Shown: one piece after another, positions 1 to 7,877 of the stretch
Numbering within the stretch: position 1 is the stretch's first letter
How the letters are laid out: every line of letters starts with the position of its first letter
Assembly (NCBI RefSeq): GCF_002288225.1
Contig: NZ_CP016777.1
Span: 1,116,001 to 1,180,000 of the forward strand
Direction: 5' to 3'
Origin: Candidatus Planktophila dulcis
Lineage (GTDB): Bacteria > Actinomycetota > Actinomycetes > Nanopelagicales > Nanopelagicaceae
Length of the DNA: 64,000 nt
The notes under the pieces: generated by a model
The model's database searches: none
Told to the model about the DNA's origin: nothing
The model's input: the letters and a program-made list of their open reading frames with translations, nothing else
Translations under genes and position numbers: made by a program

Positions 1-1171
1 AGAACATGATGTTCTTTGCTGCTGCAAGAACTGCAAGCTTCTGCTTGTTGAATGAATCGTAAGCTGATGTATCAAATGACTTCGATACATAGATATTTGT
101 ATCGCCAGCCTTGACAGCTTGTGCAATACCTTCTGGTGATGCCCAGAATTCTGCAAGGGCCTTACCGCCAGCTACGTTCTTACCGTTTGCAGCAACTGAA
201 ATACCATCTAGTGGTGCATCAATTGTGTCGATACCGAACTTAGGGTTGATTTCTGGGAATGGAACTACCCATAGATCGTCGTAATCTGCCTGTGACTTCG
301 CCTTGAAGTCATTTGCAAACCATGAACCCATCAACATTGCGCCTGTCTTCTTCTGGAGAAGAAGATCGCGCATGCCGTCCCATGAAATATCCATGACGTT
401 TTCGTTCATGAATGGGATGAGCTGTGCGAAGTACTTGAATGTTTCCTTTGTGCGAGCATCTGTCCACTTTGCGCGACCGTTAAGTAGGTCGATGTGGTAC
501 TTGTAGCCGTTGACACGTGCGTTGAGAACATCGAATGTTCCCATTGCTTCCCAGCCGCCCTTTGCGCCGAGTGAGTATCCAACAAGACCCTTCTTCTGTG
601 TAAGAGTCATCAACTTAACGAAGTCATCCCAGTTATCAATCTTCTCTGGGTTCATTCCAATTTCCTTAACCATTGACTTGCGGTAGTGCAAAGCCCATGG
701 GTAGTAAGTAGTTGGGAGGATGTAAGGCTTCTTTGATACAGGGCTTGTTGCACCCTTGATTGCTGCTGTTGGAAGTGATCCCTTCAGACGTGCAATCTCA
801 CGTGTGAGATCTGCAAGAAGACCTCTCTCACCGAAGTGGTTTGAGCGATATCCAGCCATCCAACCAAATGCATCATCAGGTGAACCCTGCATGATTTGTG
901 CAAAGTTGTTCTGGAAGTCATCTGAGTTAACTTGCTGAGCAACAACCTTTGCTCCGGTCTTCTTTGTGAATGCATCGTTGACAGCCTTAGCAATTGCATC
1001 GCCTGTTGCTCCGCCGCCACGTGTTGTCCACTTGACTGTGCTGCCCTTTAAACGTGTTGCTGCGCTTGCAGTACCAGCTGAAAGCGAACTACCGGCGGCA
1101 AGTGCTGCTCCACCGACTGCTGCGCCTTTGAGTACTGAGCGACGAGAAACTATGTTCTGCTCTTCTGACAT
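1..1171 (-). CDS. Sugar ABC transporter substrate-binding protein, Tat-exported (3' end outside window)
   Basis: Partial: about 390 codons are visible and the C-terminus lies beyond base 1. The start is ATG at 1171, preceded by a good ribosome site (AAAGGACG). The N-terminus MSEEQNIVSRRSVLKGAAVG has a twin-arginine motif followed by an alanine-rich hydrophobic stretch, so Tat export is expected. The rest resembles family 1 extracellular solute-binding proteins of CUT1 sugar importers: a large two-lobed protein with Trp/Tyr-rich segments such as TTYYPWALHYRK. Substrate cannot be read from sequence. Partner permeases would lie to the left, outside the window. Two palindromes in the leader (1192-1205, 1213-1234) suggest specific regulation. 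Confidence 0.8.
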   Translation of the reverse strand, partial: MSEEQNIVSRRSVLKGAAVGGAALAAGSSLSAGTASAATRLKGSTVKWTTRGGGATGDAIAKAVNDAFTKKTGAKVVAQQVNSDDFQNNFAQIMQGSPDDAFGWMAGYRSNHFGERGLLADLTREIARLKGSLPTAAIKGATSPVSKKPYILPTTYYPWALHYRKSMVKEIGMNPEKIDNWDDFVKLMTLTQKKGLVGYSLGAKGGWEAMGTFDVLNARVNGYKYHIDLLNGRAKWTDARTKETFKYFAQLIPFMNENVMDISWDGMRDLLLQKKTGAMLMGSWFANDFKAKSQADYDDLWVVPFPEINPKFGIDTIDAPLDGISVAANGKNVAGGKALAEFWASPEGIAQAVKAGDTNIYVSKSFDTSAYDSFNKQKLAVLAAAKNIMF

Positions 1172-1191
1172 CTTCGTCCTTTTCTCTGAGG

Positions 1192-1205
1192 GTTGAAAGT
1201 TCAAC
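1192..1205. promoter_or_regulatory. 14-bp palindrome in the leader of the sugar-binding protein gene
   Basis: GTTGAA-AG-TTCAAC is a perfect inverted repeat with a 2-base centre, 21 bases upstream of the ATG at 1171. It is separated by only 7 bases from the second palindrome (1213-1234). Compact symmetric sites of this size fit dimeric HTH repressors, so an operator is inferred. A small RNA hairpin is the alternative. Confidence 0.4.
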
Positions 1206-1212
1206 GAGCCTC

Positions 1213-1234
1213 GATTCACGAGGGTGCGTGAATC
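1213..1234. promoter_or_regulatory. 8-bp-arm inverted repeat upstream of the sugar-binding protein gene
   Basis: GATTCACG, a 6-base spacer, then CGTGAATC: perfect 8-base arms. It lies between a possible -10 (TAGATT near 1249-1254 on the minus strand) and the gene start, the position of a repressor site. No T-run follows on either strand, so a terminator is less likely. Confidence 0.4.
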
Positions 1235-1333
1235 TTCGACTGGGCTAATCTAGAGGTGTTGGGACTGCTCTACCTAGGAAGTTCAGGTAACGAAATGATA
1301 AAGAAAACGGGTGAATTCAACGCTAAAAGGAGG

Positions 1334-1735
1334 TCAGAGAGGCTTCTCTTGCAGGTAAAGGGCCACAGAGTTGATGCACCAGCGCTCATCTGTGGGCACC
1401 TCATACCCCTCACCCGTAAAGACATGGCCCAGGTGGGAGTCACAGTTCGCGCACCGAACCTCGGTCCGAACCCGTGGGGCCAGTGAGCGATCCTCAATCA
1501 GCTTTACCGCATCATCGGCAGTCGGTGCATAGAAAGATGGCCAACCACATCCAGAGTGAAATTTAGTTTCAGATGTAAAGAGCTCATTGCCACATGCCTT
1601 ACAACGATAACTACCAACTTTATCTGTGTCGGTGTATTCGCCAGTAAATGGTCGCTCTGTTGCACCTTCGCGAAGAACTGCATACGAAAGTGGATCTAAG
1701 CGAGCTTTAAGTTCTTCCTCGTTAATCTCTGCCAT
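1334..1735 (-). CDS. msrB: Peptide-methionine (R)-S-oxide reductase MsrB
   Basis: 133 aa, the usual length for a stand-alone MsrB. It reduces the R-epimer of methionine sulfoxide in oxidised proteins. Two CxxC pairs (YRCKACGNE and VRCANCDSHLGHVF) form the structural zinc site, and the C-terminal RWCINSVAL carries the catalytic cysteine. The SGCGWPSF motif is also present. It starts 12 bases after the SDR gene stop on the same strand, so it is probably the last gene of the fucD-SDR-msrB unit. A redox repair enzyme in a sugar operon is unexpected and may only reflect compaction. Confidence 0.95.
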   Translation of the reverse strand: MAEINEEELKARLDPLSYAVLREGATERPFTGEYTDTDKVGSYRCKACGNELFTSETKFHSGCGWPSFYAPTADDAVKLIEDRSLAPRVRTEVRCANCDSHLGHVFTGEGYEVPTDERWCINSVALYLQEKPL

Positions 1736-1747
1736 GAAATAAAATCC

Positions 1748-2482
1748 CTATCGCGGGATTCGCAGCCCTTGCATTCCACCATCGACGGCAAGGGAGGTAG
1801 CAGTTGTTGATCCTTGCAGTGGACTTGCTAAGTAGCAGAGTGCGCGTGCAACTTCATCTGCGCTGACAAGTCGTCCAAGTGGTTGACGTGCTTCCAGTGC
1901 TTTACGTTCTGCAACAGGATCTGCAGCTTGTGCCAGCAGACGTTGCACCCAAGGTGTGTCTGCTGTTCCTGGATTCACACAGTTCACGCGAATTCCTTCA
2001 GCAACATAGTCATTGGCCATCGCCATAGTCAGTGAGAGCACTGCGCCCTTTGTCGCGCTATAGAGAGCGCGCTTTGGAATTCCTGCAGTTGCTGCAACAG
2101 AGCAGACATTGACGATTGATGCGCACTTGCTCTTGCGAAGAAGTGGCAGTGCAAAGCGCGAGGTGCGCACAATCCCCACAACATTGATATTCATCACCTT
2201 GTTCCACTCATCAGATGGATTGGCTTCAACGTTGCCCACTGCGCTGATTGCAGCGCTATTAATAAGTATGTCTAGCTGTGGAATCTTTGCAAATGCAGCT
2301 TCCACAGATGCATCGTCGCTGACATCACAGGAAAGCCACTGGCCAATGCCGGCAAGGCCACCTTCTGCAATATCGAGTCCATAAACAGTTGCACCACCTG
2401 ATGCAAGCATTTGCGCTGTTGCAAGTCCGATTCCAGAACCAGCACCTGTGACTGCTGCAGTCAGACCTTTGAATTCAGACAT
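1748..2482 (-). CDS. SDR-family dehydrogenase, probably 2-keto-3-deoxy-L-fuconate dehydrogenase
   Basis: 244 aa from the ATG at 2482, which shares its A with the fucD stop (TAATG). An in-frame ATG at 2497 would overlap fucD by 16 bases and is less likely. It is a classical short-chain dehydrogenase: TGAGSGIG (residues 12-19) for NAD(P), Ser128, and catalytic Tyr141-x3-Lys145 in YSATK. The usual NAG motif reads NSA. Coupling to L-fuconate dehydratase suggests that it oxidises 2-keto-3-deoxy-L-fuconate at C4 to the 2,4-diketo acid, the substrate of the FAH-family hydrolase at 5163-6005. Family is certain; substrate is inferred from context. Confidence 0.85.
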   Translation of the reverse strand: MSEFKGLTAAVTGAGSGIGLATAQMLASGGATVYGLDIAEGGLAGIGQWLSCDVSDDASVEAAFAKIPQLDILINSAAISAVGNVEANPSDEWNKVMNINVVGIVRTSRFALPLLRKSKCASIVNVCSVAATAGIPKRALYSATKGAVLSLTMAMANDYVAEGIRVNCVNPGTADTPWVQRLLAQAADPVAERKALEARQPLGRLVSADEVARALCYLASPLQGSTTATSLAVDGGMQGLRIPR

Positions 2483-3780
2483 TACGCACTTGCCCATTCT
2501 TTTCCATGTGGGAATGTGAAGTCAGCAATCGACTGTGCATACATCTCTCCACCAGCACCTGGTTCAACAGGTGGCATGTAACGAGCATTCTGAATATTTG
2601 TTGGAACAACAAAGTGCTCATGCAGGTGATCAACGAATTCAACGACGCGTCCTGCATGGTGGCCAGTGACTGCAACGGAATCAAACATTGCAAGGTGCTG
2701 AACAAGCTCGCAGAGTCCAACGCCACCTGCGTGAGGACAGACAGGAACTCCAAACTTTGCAGCCATCAATATGTTGGCAATATTTTCATTCACACCTGCA
2801 ACACGAGTTGCATCAATTTGCATGAAAGAGAATGACTTTGCTTGCAGCATCTGCTTAAAGAGAATGCGGTTCATGCCATGCTCACCGGTTGCAACGCGCA
2901 CAGGTGCAATTGCCTTAGCAATGGCTGCATGTCCTAGAACATCATCAGGGTTTGTTGGCTCTTCAACCCAGTACAGGTTGACATCTCCTATGCCCTTAAT
3001 CCATTCAATAGCTTGATTCACATCCCATACCTGGTTGGCATCGATAGCAATTCTGATATCTGGGCCTACTGCTTCACGAGCAAGGCGCAGGCGACGCTTG
3101 TCATCTTCTAGCGATCCTCCGCACTTCAACTTAATGAGTGTGTATCCAGCAGCAACTGCTTCCTTTGCAAGACGAACCATCTTCTCATCGGTATATCCAA
3201 GCCAGCCAGGAGTAGTTGTATAGGCAGGCAATCCTTCAGCGCGAAGCTTTGCTTCATTGGCAGCGCGCTGCGGCTCTGTCTTACGCAATATCTCTAGCGC
3301 TTCAGCTGGTGTGAGCGCATCAGTAATGTATCTAAAATCAACAAGTTCAACGATTTGTTCTGGCGTTAGATCTGAAAGGAACTTCCATAAAGGCTTCTTT
3401 GCGTGCTTAGTCACAAGATCCCATGCAGCGTTAACGACTGCGCCGGCTGCCATTTGTGTCACGCCTTTTTCTGGACCTAACCAACGAATCTGAGAATCAC
3501 GAACCAAGCTGCGAGCGAACTCGCCCATGCTGGTTGCAAGATCTGCAACATCGCGTCCCACTGCATACGGTGCAAGTTGTTCAATCATGTCGCACTGCAG
3601 ATCATTTCCGCGGCCGCATGTAAAGACAAAGCCATGGCCCTCAAGTGTTGGGTCATCAGTTTCTAGGATGAGAAGAGCTGCCGAATAATCGGGTTCCTTA
3701 TTCATTGCATCGGAACCATCGAGTCCACGTGAAGTTGGGAATCTGACATCGACAGTTCTAAATCCAGTTACCTTAGGCAT
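2482..3780 (-). CDS. L-fuconate dehydratase (enolase superfamily)
   Basis: 432 aa, matching the FucD/ENOSF1 family over its full length. Recognisable blocks are [20 protein letters not shown] (11-30), RWLGPEKGV (99-107) and [11 protein letters not shown] (147-157). Enolase-superfamily active-site features are visible: KLK (Lys217/Lys219), Asp247 and Asn249 in AIDANQ, WVEEP (Glu273/274), Glu300 in TGEHG, and His350 in CPHAGG. It dehydrates L-fuconate to 2-keto-3-deoxy-L-fuconate with Mg2+. An AAAGGG ribosome site precedes the ATG at 3780. It is divergent from the aldo/keto reductase across 66 bases. This is the best substrate marker of the cluster and favours L-fucose over L-rhamnose. Confidence 0.9.
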   Translation of the reverse strand: MPKVTGFRTVDVRFPTSRGLDGSDAMNKEPDYSAALLILETDDPTLEGHGFVFTCGRGNDLQCDMIEQLAPYAVGRDVADLATSMGEFARSLVRDSQIRWLGPEKGVTQMAAGAVVNAAWDLVTKHAKKPLWKFLSDLTPEQIVELVDFRYITDALTPAEALEILRKTEPQRAANEAKLRAEGLPAYTTTPGWLGYTDEKMVRLAKEAVAAGYTLIKLKCGGSLEDDKRRLRLAREAVGPDIRIAIDANQVWDVNQAIEWIKGIGDVNLYWVEEPTNPDDVLGHAAIAKAIAPVRVATGEHGMNRILFKQMLQAKSFSFMQIDATRVAGVNENIANILMAAKFGVPVCPHAGGVGLCELVQHLAMFDSVAVTGHHAGRVVEFVDHLHEHFVVPTNIQNARYMPPVEPGAGGEMYAQSIADFTFPHGKEWASA

Positions 3781-3834
3781 GACATCCCTTTACTTGTATG
3801 AAAATTGACTCTTCGCTTGACCTGCAAAATCATA

Positions 3835-3840
3835 TAGGAT
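3835..3840 (+). promoter_or_regulatory. Putative -10 (TAGGAT) for the aldo/keto reductase, leaderless spacing
   Basis: TAGGAT occupies exactly -12 to -7 relative to the ATG at 3847, as expected if transcription starts at the A of the ATG. The same bases contain AGGA, which could instead act as a ribosome site seven bases from the ATG. The -35 region is weak. Confidence 0.45.
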
Positions 3841-3846
3841 GAATTT

Positions 3847-4824
3847 ATGCCGCGGTATAGCGAGAAAGTTAAGTTAAAGCGTTCAAATCTTGAGGTTACA
3901 CGCTTTGCTCTTGGTACAGCCCCTCTAGGTGGACTCTTTGCTTCAGTCTCTGATTCTGAAGGCGATGCTCTTCTTAATACTGCTCTTGAATTAGGAATTA
4001 ACTATTTCGATACCGCCCCTCAATATGGTCATGGCGTTGCAGAAATTCGCGTGGGCAAAGTTCTGCGCAATGTGAAGACTCCCTTCGTTATTGAAACCAA
4101 AGTCGGTCGAGTACTGCGCCATGTTGAAGGTGTTGAGCCGGAAAAATGGTTTCCTGACGCACCTCGCGACATCGTTCCTATCTATGACTACACACCTGAG
4201 GGCATTAGACGCTCCTTTGATGAGAGCCTGGAGCGTCTTGGCTTAGATCACATAGATATTGTCTTGATGCATGATGCTGAGGATTACATCCCAGAAGCAA
4301 TTAACAACGCATTCCCAGTTCTTGCCGACCTTCGTTCACAAGGACTCATTAAAGCAATCGGCCTTGGAATGAACTATGTCGATCCAGCTCTTGAGATTAT
4401 GAAGAATACAGATCTTGATATTGCACTTATCGCTGGTCGTTTTACTCTCCTTGATCAAGTAGCCCAGCATGATCTCTTCCCATATGCGCTGAAGAACAAG
4501 ATTGATATCTCAATGGGCGGAGTTCTCAACTCTGGAGTTCTTGCTAACCCGGTCGCGGGTGCAACATATAACTATCTTCCAGCATCTGATGAAATTATCG
4601 CCAGAGCTAAGAAGATATGTGACTTCCTCAAAGAACGAGATGTTCCACTCATTGCAGCAGCGCTGCAATTCCCATTGCGCCACCCTGCTGTGACATCAGT
4701 TCTGACTGGTCCCCGCACAGCTGCTGAACTGCGTTCGAATGCAGAAGATTTCAATCGCCCACTTCCTGAAGGTATCTGGAGTGAACTAGAAGATGCAGGC
4801 CTGATTGAGAAGATCCAGGCATGA
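3847..4824 (+). CDS. Aldo/keto reductase, probable L-fucose (aldose) 1-dehydrogenase
   Basis: 325 aa, TIM-barrel aldo/keto reductase. The catalytic tetrad is visible: Asp55 and Tyr60 (FDTAPQYG), Lys85 (ETKVGR) and His142 (LMHDAEDY). It fits the D-threo-aldose/L-fucose dehydrogenase subgroup, which oxidises the sugar to its 1,5-lactone with NAD(P)+. It is the first gene of the rightward fucose operon, overlaps the mutarotase gene by ATGA, and supplies the lactone for the amidohydrolase at 6921-7772. Specificity for L-fucose is inferred from the neighbouring fucD. Confidence 0.85.
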   Translation: MPRYSEKVKLKRSNLEVTRFALGTAPLGGLFASVSDSEGDALLNTALELGINYFDTAPQYGHGVAEIRVGKVLRNVKTPFVIETKVGRVLRHVEGVEPEKWFPDAPRDIVPIYDYTPEGIRRSFDESLERLGLDHIDIVLMHDAEDYIPEAINNAFPVLADLRSQGLIKAIGLGMNYVDPALEIMKNTDLDIALIAGRFTLLDQVAQHDLFPYALKNKIDISMGGVLNSGVLANPVAGATYNYLPASDEIIARAKKICDFLKERDVPLIAAALQFPLRHPAVTSVLTGPRTAAELRSNAEDFNRPLPEGIWSELEDAGLIEKIQA

Positions 4825-5150
4825 GCATCAAAAGAATCGGCCAAGTAATTGGTATTAAGCCTGAAGAAATCGAAGAGTATGAACGCATTCATGAGGCTAT
4901 TTGGCCAACAGTTGCTGCCACTTTGAAGAAAGCCAATATTCAGAACTACTCAATCTTTCGATATGAAAATCTCCTCTTTGCTTATATGGAGTACACAGGC
5001 ACTGACTATGAAGCCGATATGGCTCTTATCGCCGCAGATCCTGAAACTCAGAAATGGTGGAAGATCACAGCTCCTATGCAGGTGCAAGTTCCCGAAGCTC
5101 GCGATGGCGAGTGGTGGCATACACTCCACCAAAACTTTTACCTCGACTAG
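4821..5150 (+). CDS. L-rhamnose/L-fucose mutarotase family (RhaM-like)
   Basis: 109 aa, close to the usual ~104 aa of the RhaM family (DUF718), a ferredoxin-like dimeric alpha/beta-barrel fold. It interconverts alpha and beta anomers of 6-deoxy-hexoses. Typical features are the early YERIHEAIWPTV helix, the IFRYENLLFAYMEY strand and the C-terminal EWWHTLHQNFYLD. It overlaps the preceding gene by four bases (ATGA), indicating translational coupling. In this context it should feed the correct L-fucose anomer to the dehydrogenase. The family alone does not distinguish rhamnose from fucose. Confidence 0.88.
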   Translation: MSIKRIGQVIGIKPEEIEEYERIHEAIWPTVAATLKKANIQNYSIFRYENLLFAYMEYTGTDYEADMALIAADPETQKWWKITAPMQVQVPEARDGEWWHTLHQNFYLD

Positions 5151-5162
5151 TTAAGGAATTCA

Positions 5163-6005
5163 ATGAAATTTTCAGTCCTTCATACCAAAAACGCGCAATA
5201 CCAATTTGCCGTCACTACTGATGGCGTTCACCGCAGCGTTGAAGGACTACCCACACTGACTGAGGCAATGCACCTGACTCTTGCTGAACTCAAAACTCGC
5301 ACAGCTAGCGCAACAACATCTATTACTGGAGAGCTTGCACCCCCAATCGCTGCTGAAATTGAATTATGGGGAGCTGGCGTTACCTACCTGCGTTCACGCG
5401 ATGCTCGTAAAGAGGAGAGCGGTGTGCCTGATGTCTATCAGCGCGTCTATGAAGCAGACCGCCCAGAGCTCTTCTTTAAATCAACTGCAGTACGTGCACG
5501 AGGAACCAATGCACCTATCGGTATTCGCTATGACAGCGAGGCATCTGTGCCTGAACCAGAAGTTGCTATCTATATAAATAAGCATCGCGAGATTATTGGT
5601 TATGCGATCTGTAACGATGTCACTGCCCGTTCTATTGAAGGTGAGAACCCTCTCTACCTCTCACAAGCAAAGATCTATATCGGCTCAACAGCAATTGGCC
5701 CAGATATCACTCCTGCCTGGCTTGCACCTGCAGCCAATGAGATGAGCATCAAAGCAAAGATTCTTCGCGGTTCAGCTCTGGTCTGGGAGGCAGAAACATC
5801 ACTCGGTGCTCTCAATAGAACTCTGGAAGATCTTGTGAACTATGTATTTCGTTGCCAAGATTTTCCTCATGGCTTAATTCTCTCCACCGGCACAGGAATT
5901 GTTCCTCCTATGGATATCGCACTTGCTGCAGGAGATATCGTTGAGATTAACGTTGCAGGCGTTGGAACCCTTTCAAATACAGTTGAAGTAATTCCAGAAC
6001 GGTAA
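5163..6005 (+). CDS. FAH-family hydrolase, probable 2,4-diketo-3-deoxy-L-fuconate hydrolase
   Basis: 280 aa, fumarylacetoacetate hydrolase family. The metal-binding acidic residues are in PEPEVAIYI (Glu131/Glu133) and NDVTARSIEG (Asp152), and the C-terminal LSTGTGIVPP loop is typical. An AAGGA ribosome site lies 5 bases before the ATG. In the oxidative fucose route this family cleaves 2,4-diketo-3-deoxy-L-fuconate to pyruvate and L-lactate. Position in the operon and the SDR partner support that role; other beta-diketone or keto-acid substrates cannot be excluded. Confidence 0.85.
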   Translation: MKFSVLHTKNAQYQFAVTTDGVHRSVEGLPTLTEAMHLTLAELKTRTASATTSITGELAPPIAAEIELWGAGVTYLRSRDARKEESGVPDVYQRVYEADRPELFFKSTAVRARGTNAPIGIRYDSEASVPEPEVAIYINKHREIIGYAICNDVTARSIEGENPLYLSQAKIYIGSTAIGPDITPAWLAPAANEMSIKAKILRGSALVWEAETSLGALNRTLEDLVNYVFRCQDFPHGLILSTGTGIVPPMDIALAAGDIVEINVAGVGTLSNTVEVIPER

Positions 6006-6008
6006 AAC

Positions 6009-6911
6009 ATGTCTTCGATCAATGCATGGACTCAATGGGATGACCTCTCAGCTCCTGCTGGAATCACACTGCTCTCCCCTGAAAACTTTCCATTAGATAC
6101 ATCAGATCTTTCACAAATTGATTTCTATGTTCCTCTCTATATGGGAGGCGCAAAGGCTCTCTCCTATGCCGCACAAATGCCCAATTTAAAAACTCTGCAG
6201 ATGCTCAACGCTGGCTATGACGATGCACTTGCATACCTTCGCCCAGGGTTAACGCTCTGCAATGCACGAGGTGTTCACGATGCATCCACAGCTGAATTAG
6301 CAGTGGGATTAGCAATTGCTTCCCGCCGAGGTTTTCCTGAATTCATGCGCGAGCAGATTGCAGGCAGGTGGAGCCATCACCGCACATCGGCTCTTTCTGA
6401 TTCCAAGATCGGAATCATTGGATATGGATCAATCGGTAAGAAGATTGCCAAGAATCTCTCTGGCTTTGAAGTATCCGTCACCGCCTTTACCCAATCAGGA
6501 AGAGATGGCTCTCTCACCATCGATCAACTCGATGCTCATCTACCTGGGCTCGACATCATCATTTTGATTCTTCCGCTCTCAGATTCATCTCGTCATCTCT
6601 TTAACGCCAAGCGCCTTGCTGCAATGAAGGATGGCGCACTCCTTATCAATGTGGCGCGCGGTCCTGTCGTTGAAACCGATGCATTAGTAAAAGAGCTCAA
6701 TTCAGGGCGCATCTTTGCAGCCCTCGATGTGACAGACCCTGAACCACTTCCAACAGGGCACCCTCTATGGAGTGCGAAGAATCTCCTTCTTCTCCCTCAC
6801 GTAGGTGGAAATTCAGATGCATTTGAACCACGTGGCAGGGCTTTGGTGGAATCCCAACTACAGCTTCTGGCTGCAGGTGCTCCTCTTGAACATGTAGTTG
6901 CCCAAGGTTAA
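6009..6911 (+). CDS. D-isomer-specific 2-hydroxyacid dehydrogenase family protein
   Basis: 300 aa. The Rossmann motif GIIGYGSIG (135-143) and the catalytic triad Arg217 (NVARGPVV), Glu245 (TDPEPLP) and His264 (LPHVGG) are all present, so it should be an active NAD(P)-dependent 2-keto/2-hydroxy acid oxidoreductase. It follows the FAH hydrolase gene after 3 bases and precedes the lactonase by 9. Its place in fucose catabolism is unclear: the route yields L-lactate, while this family normally handles D-hydroxy acids or glyoxylate/hydroxypyruvate. It may serve a side product or another sugar acid. Confidence 0.88.
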   Translation: MSSINAWTQWDDLSAPAGITLLSPENFPLDTSDLSQIDFYVPLYMGGAKALSYAAQMPNLKTLQMLNAGYDDALAYLRPGLTLCNARGVHDASTAELAVGLAIASRRGFPEFMREQIAGRWSHHRTSALSDSKIGIIGYGSIGKKIAKNLSGFEVSVTAFTQSGRDGSLTIDQLDAHLPGLDIIILILPLSDSSRHLFNAKRLAAMKDGALLINVARGPVVETDALVKELNSGRIFAALDVTDPEPLPTGHPLWSAKNLLLLPHVGGNSDAFEPRGRALVESQLQLLAAGAPLEHVVAQG

Positions 6912-6920
6912 ATTGCAATC

Positions 6921-7772
6921 GTGAGAATTGATTCGCACCACCATCTATGGGACCTCTCCATTCGCCCACAAGAGTGGATGGTGGGCGATGGCATGGAGCC
7001 TGTTGCTCGCAACTTCAACACCGATGACCTGCGCAGTGCGATTGCTGGAACGGGAATCGAGAAAACAATCCTTGTTCACGCAACGACAACACATGATGAA
7101 ACTTTTGAACTACTGGAGATTGCGCAATCAGATTCCACAGTGATTGCTGTGGTGGGTTGGCTGCAGATTGATTCACCCGGTGCGATTGCTCAGTGCGAGA
7201 AATATCTAGAAGCACACGGTGGTGGCTACCTCAAAGGCATCCGTGATGTTGCACAAGACCTGCCTGACTCCAATTACTTGGCGAAACCCCAAGCGATTGC
7301 AACTGTGCAACAACTTGGCAAGATGGGTCTGACTTATGACATTCTTACCAAGACTCCCGAACTGCCAGCTGCTATTGAATTAGTTAAAGCGTGCCCTGAT
7401 GTGCAATTTGTCCTTGACCACATTTCAAAGCCATATATCGCTAGAGAAGAAATGCAGCCTTGGAAATCTCTGATTACAGAACTTTCATCCTTCGATAACG
7501 TTTCGTGCAAGATTTCTGGAATGGTGACTGAAGCAAAGTGGAATATCTGGAAAGTTGATGACTTTGCGCCCTACGTTGATCACATCATTGAGAGCTTTAG
7601 CCCAGAACGGCTGATGTTTGGCTCCGATTGGCCCGTGGCGCTTTTAGCCACTTCAAGCTATTCAGAGGTAGTTCGCCTTGCCCAGAGCCTTACGGTGAAA
7701 TTTACTGAAAGGGAAAATGAACTTTTCTGGCGTGAGAACGCCTTATCTGCCTACAAGATAACGAAGCTGTAA
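6921..7772 (+). CDS. Amidohydrolase 2 family lactonase, probable L-fucono-1,5-lactonase
   Basis: 283 aa with a GTG start. It belongs to the COG3618 TIM-barrel metal-dependent hydrolases: N-terminal HxH (His6/His8 in SHHHLWDLS), His in VLDHISKP, and the C-terminal LMFGSDWPV block with the catalytic Asp. This family contains the L-fuconolactone and L-rhamnonolactone hydrolases. In this operon it should open the lactone made by the aldo/keto reductase to L-fuconate, the FucD substrate. It is the last catabolic gene before the transporter genes. Confidence 0.87.
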   Translation: MRIDSHHHLWDLSIRPQEWMVGDGMEPVARNFNTDDLRSAIAGTGIEKTILVHATTTHDETFELLEIAQSDSTVIAVVGWLQIDSPGAIAQCEKYLEAHGGGYLKGIRDVAQDLPDSNYLAKPQAIATVQQLGKMGLTYDILTKTPELPAAIELVKACPDVQFVLDHISKPYIAREEMQPWKSLITELSSFDNVSCKISGMVTEAKWNIWKVDDFAPYVDHIIESFSPERLMFGSDWPVALLATSSYSEVVRLAQSLTVKFTERENELFWRENALSAYKITKL

Positions 7773-7809
7773 CAATCGGCTTTACCGCCTGGTATTTACC
7801 CATTATTTA

Positions 7810-7838
7810 TTGAAGGTAGCGCGCCGCCCCCCTAGGAT
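7810..7838 (+). promoter_or_regulatory. Promoter for the sugar-binding protein gene (TTGAAG-N17-TAGGAT)
   Basis: TTGAAG (7810-7815), a 17-base GC-rich spacer, then TAGGAT (7833-7838). The transcript would have a leader of about 33 bases ending in AGGAG. This gives the binding protein its own strong promoter downstream of the catabolic genes. Confidence 0.65.
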
Positions 7839-7877
7839 TTCCACACAGCAATTCCGCTGCTTCTAGAGGAGAAATAC

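Noticed and set aside
2482-2497. Earlier ATG for the SDR gene
   Set aside because: It would overlap fucD by 16 bases; the TAATG junction and alignment of the Rossmann start favour 2482.
3817-3822. TTGACC as -35 for the aldo/keto reductase
   Set aside because: Only 12 bases separate it from TAGGAT, too short for a normal promoter.
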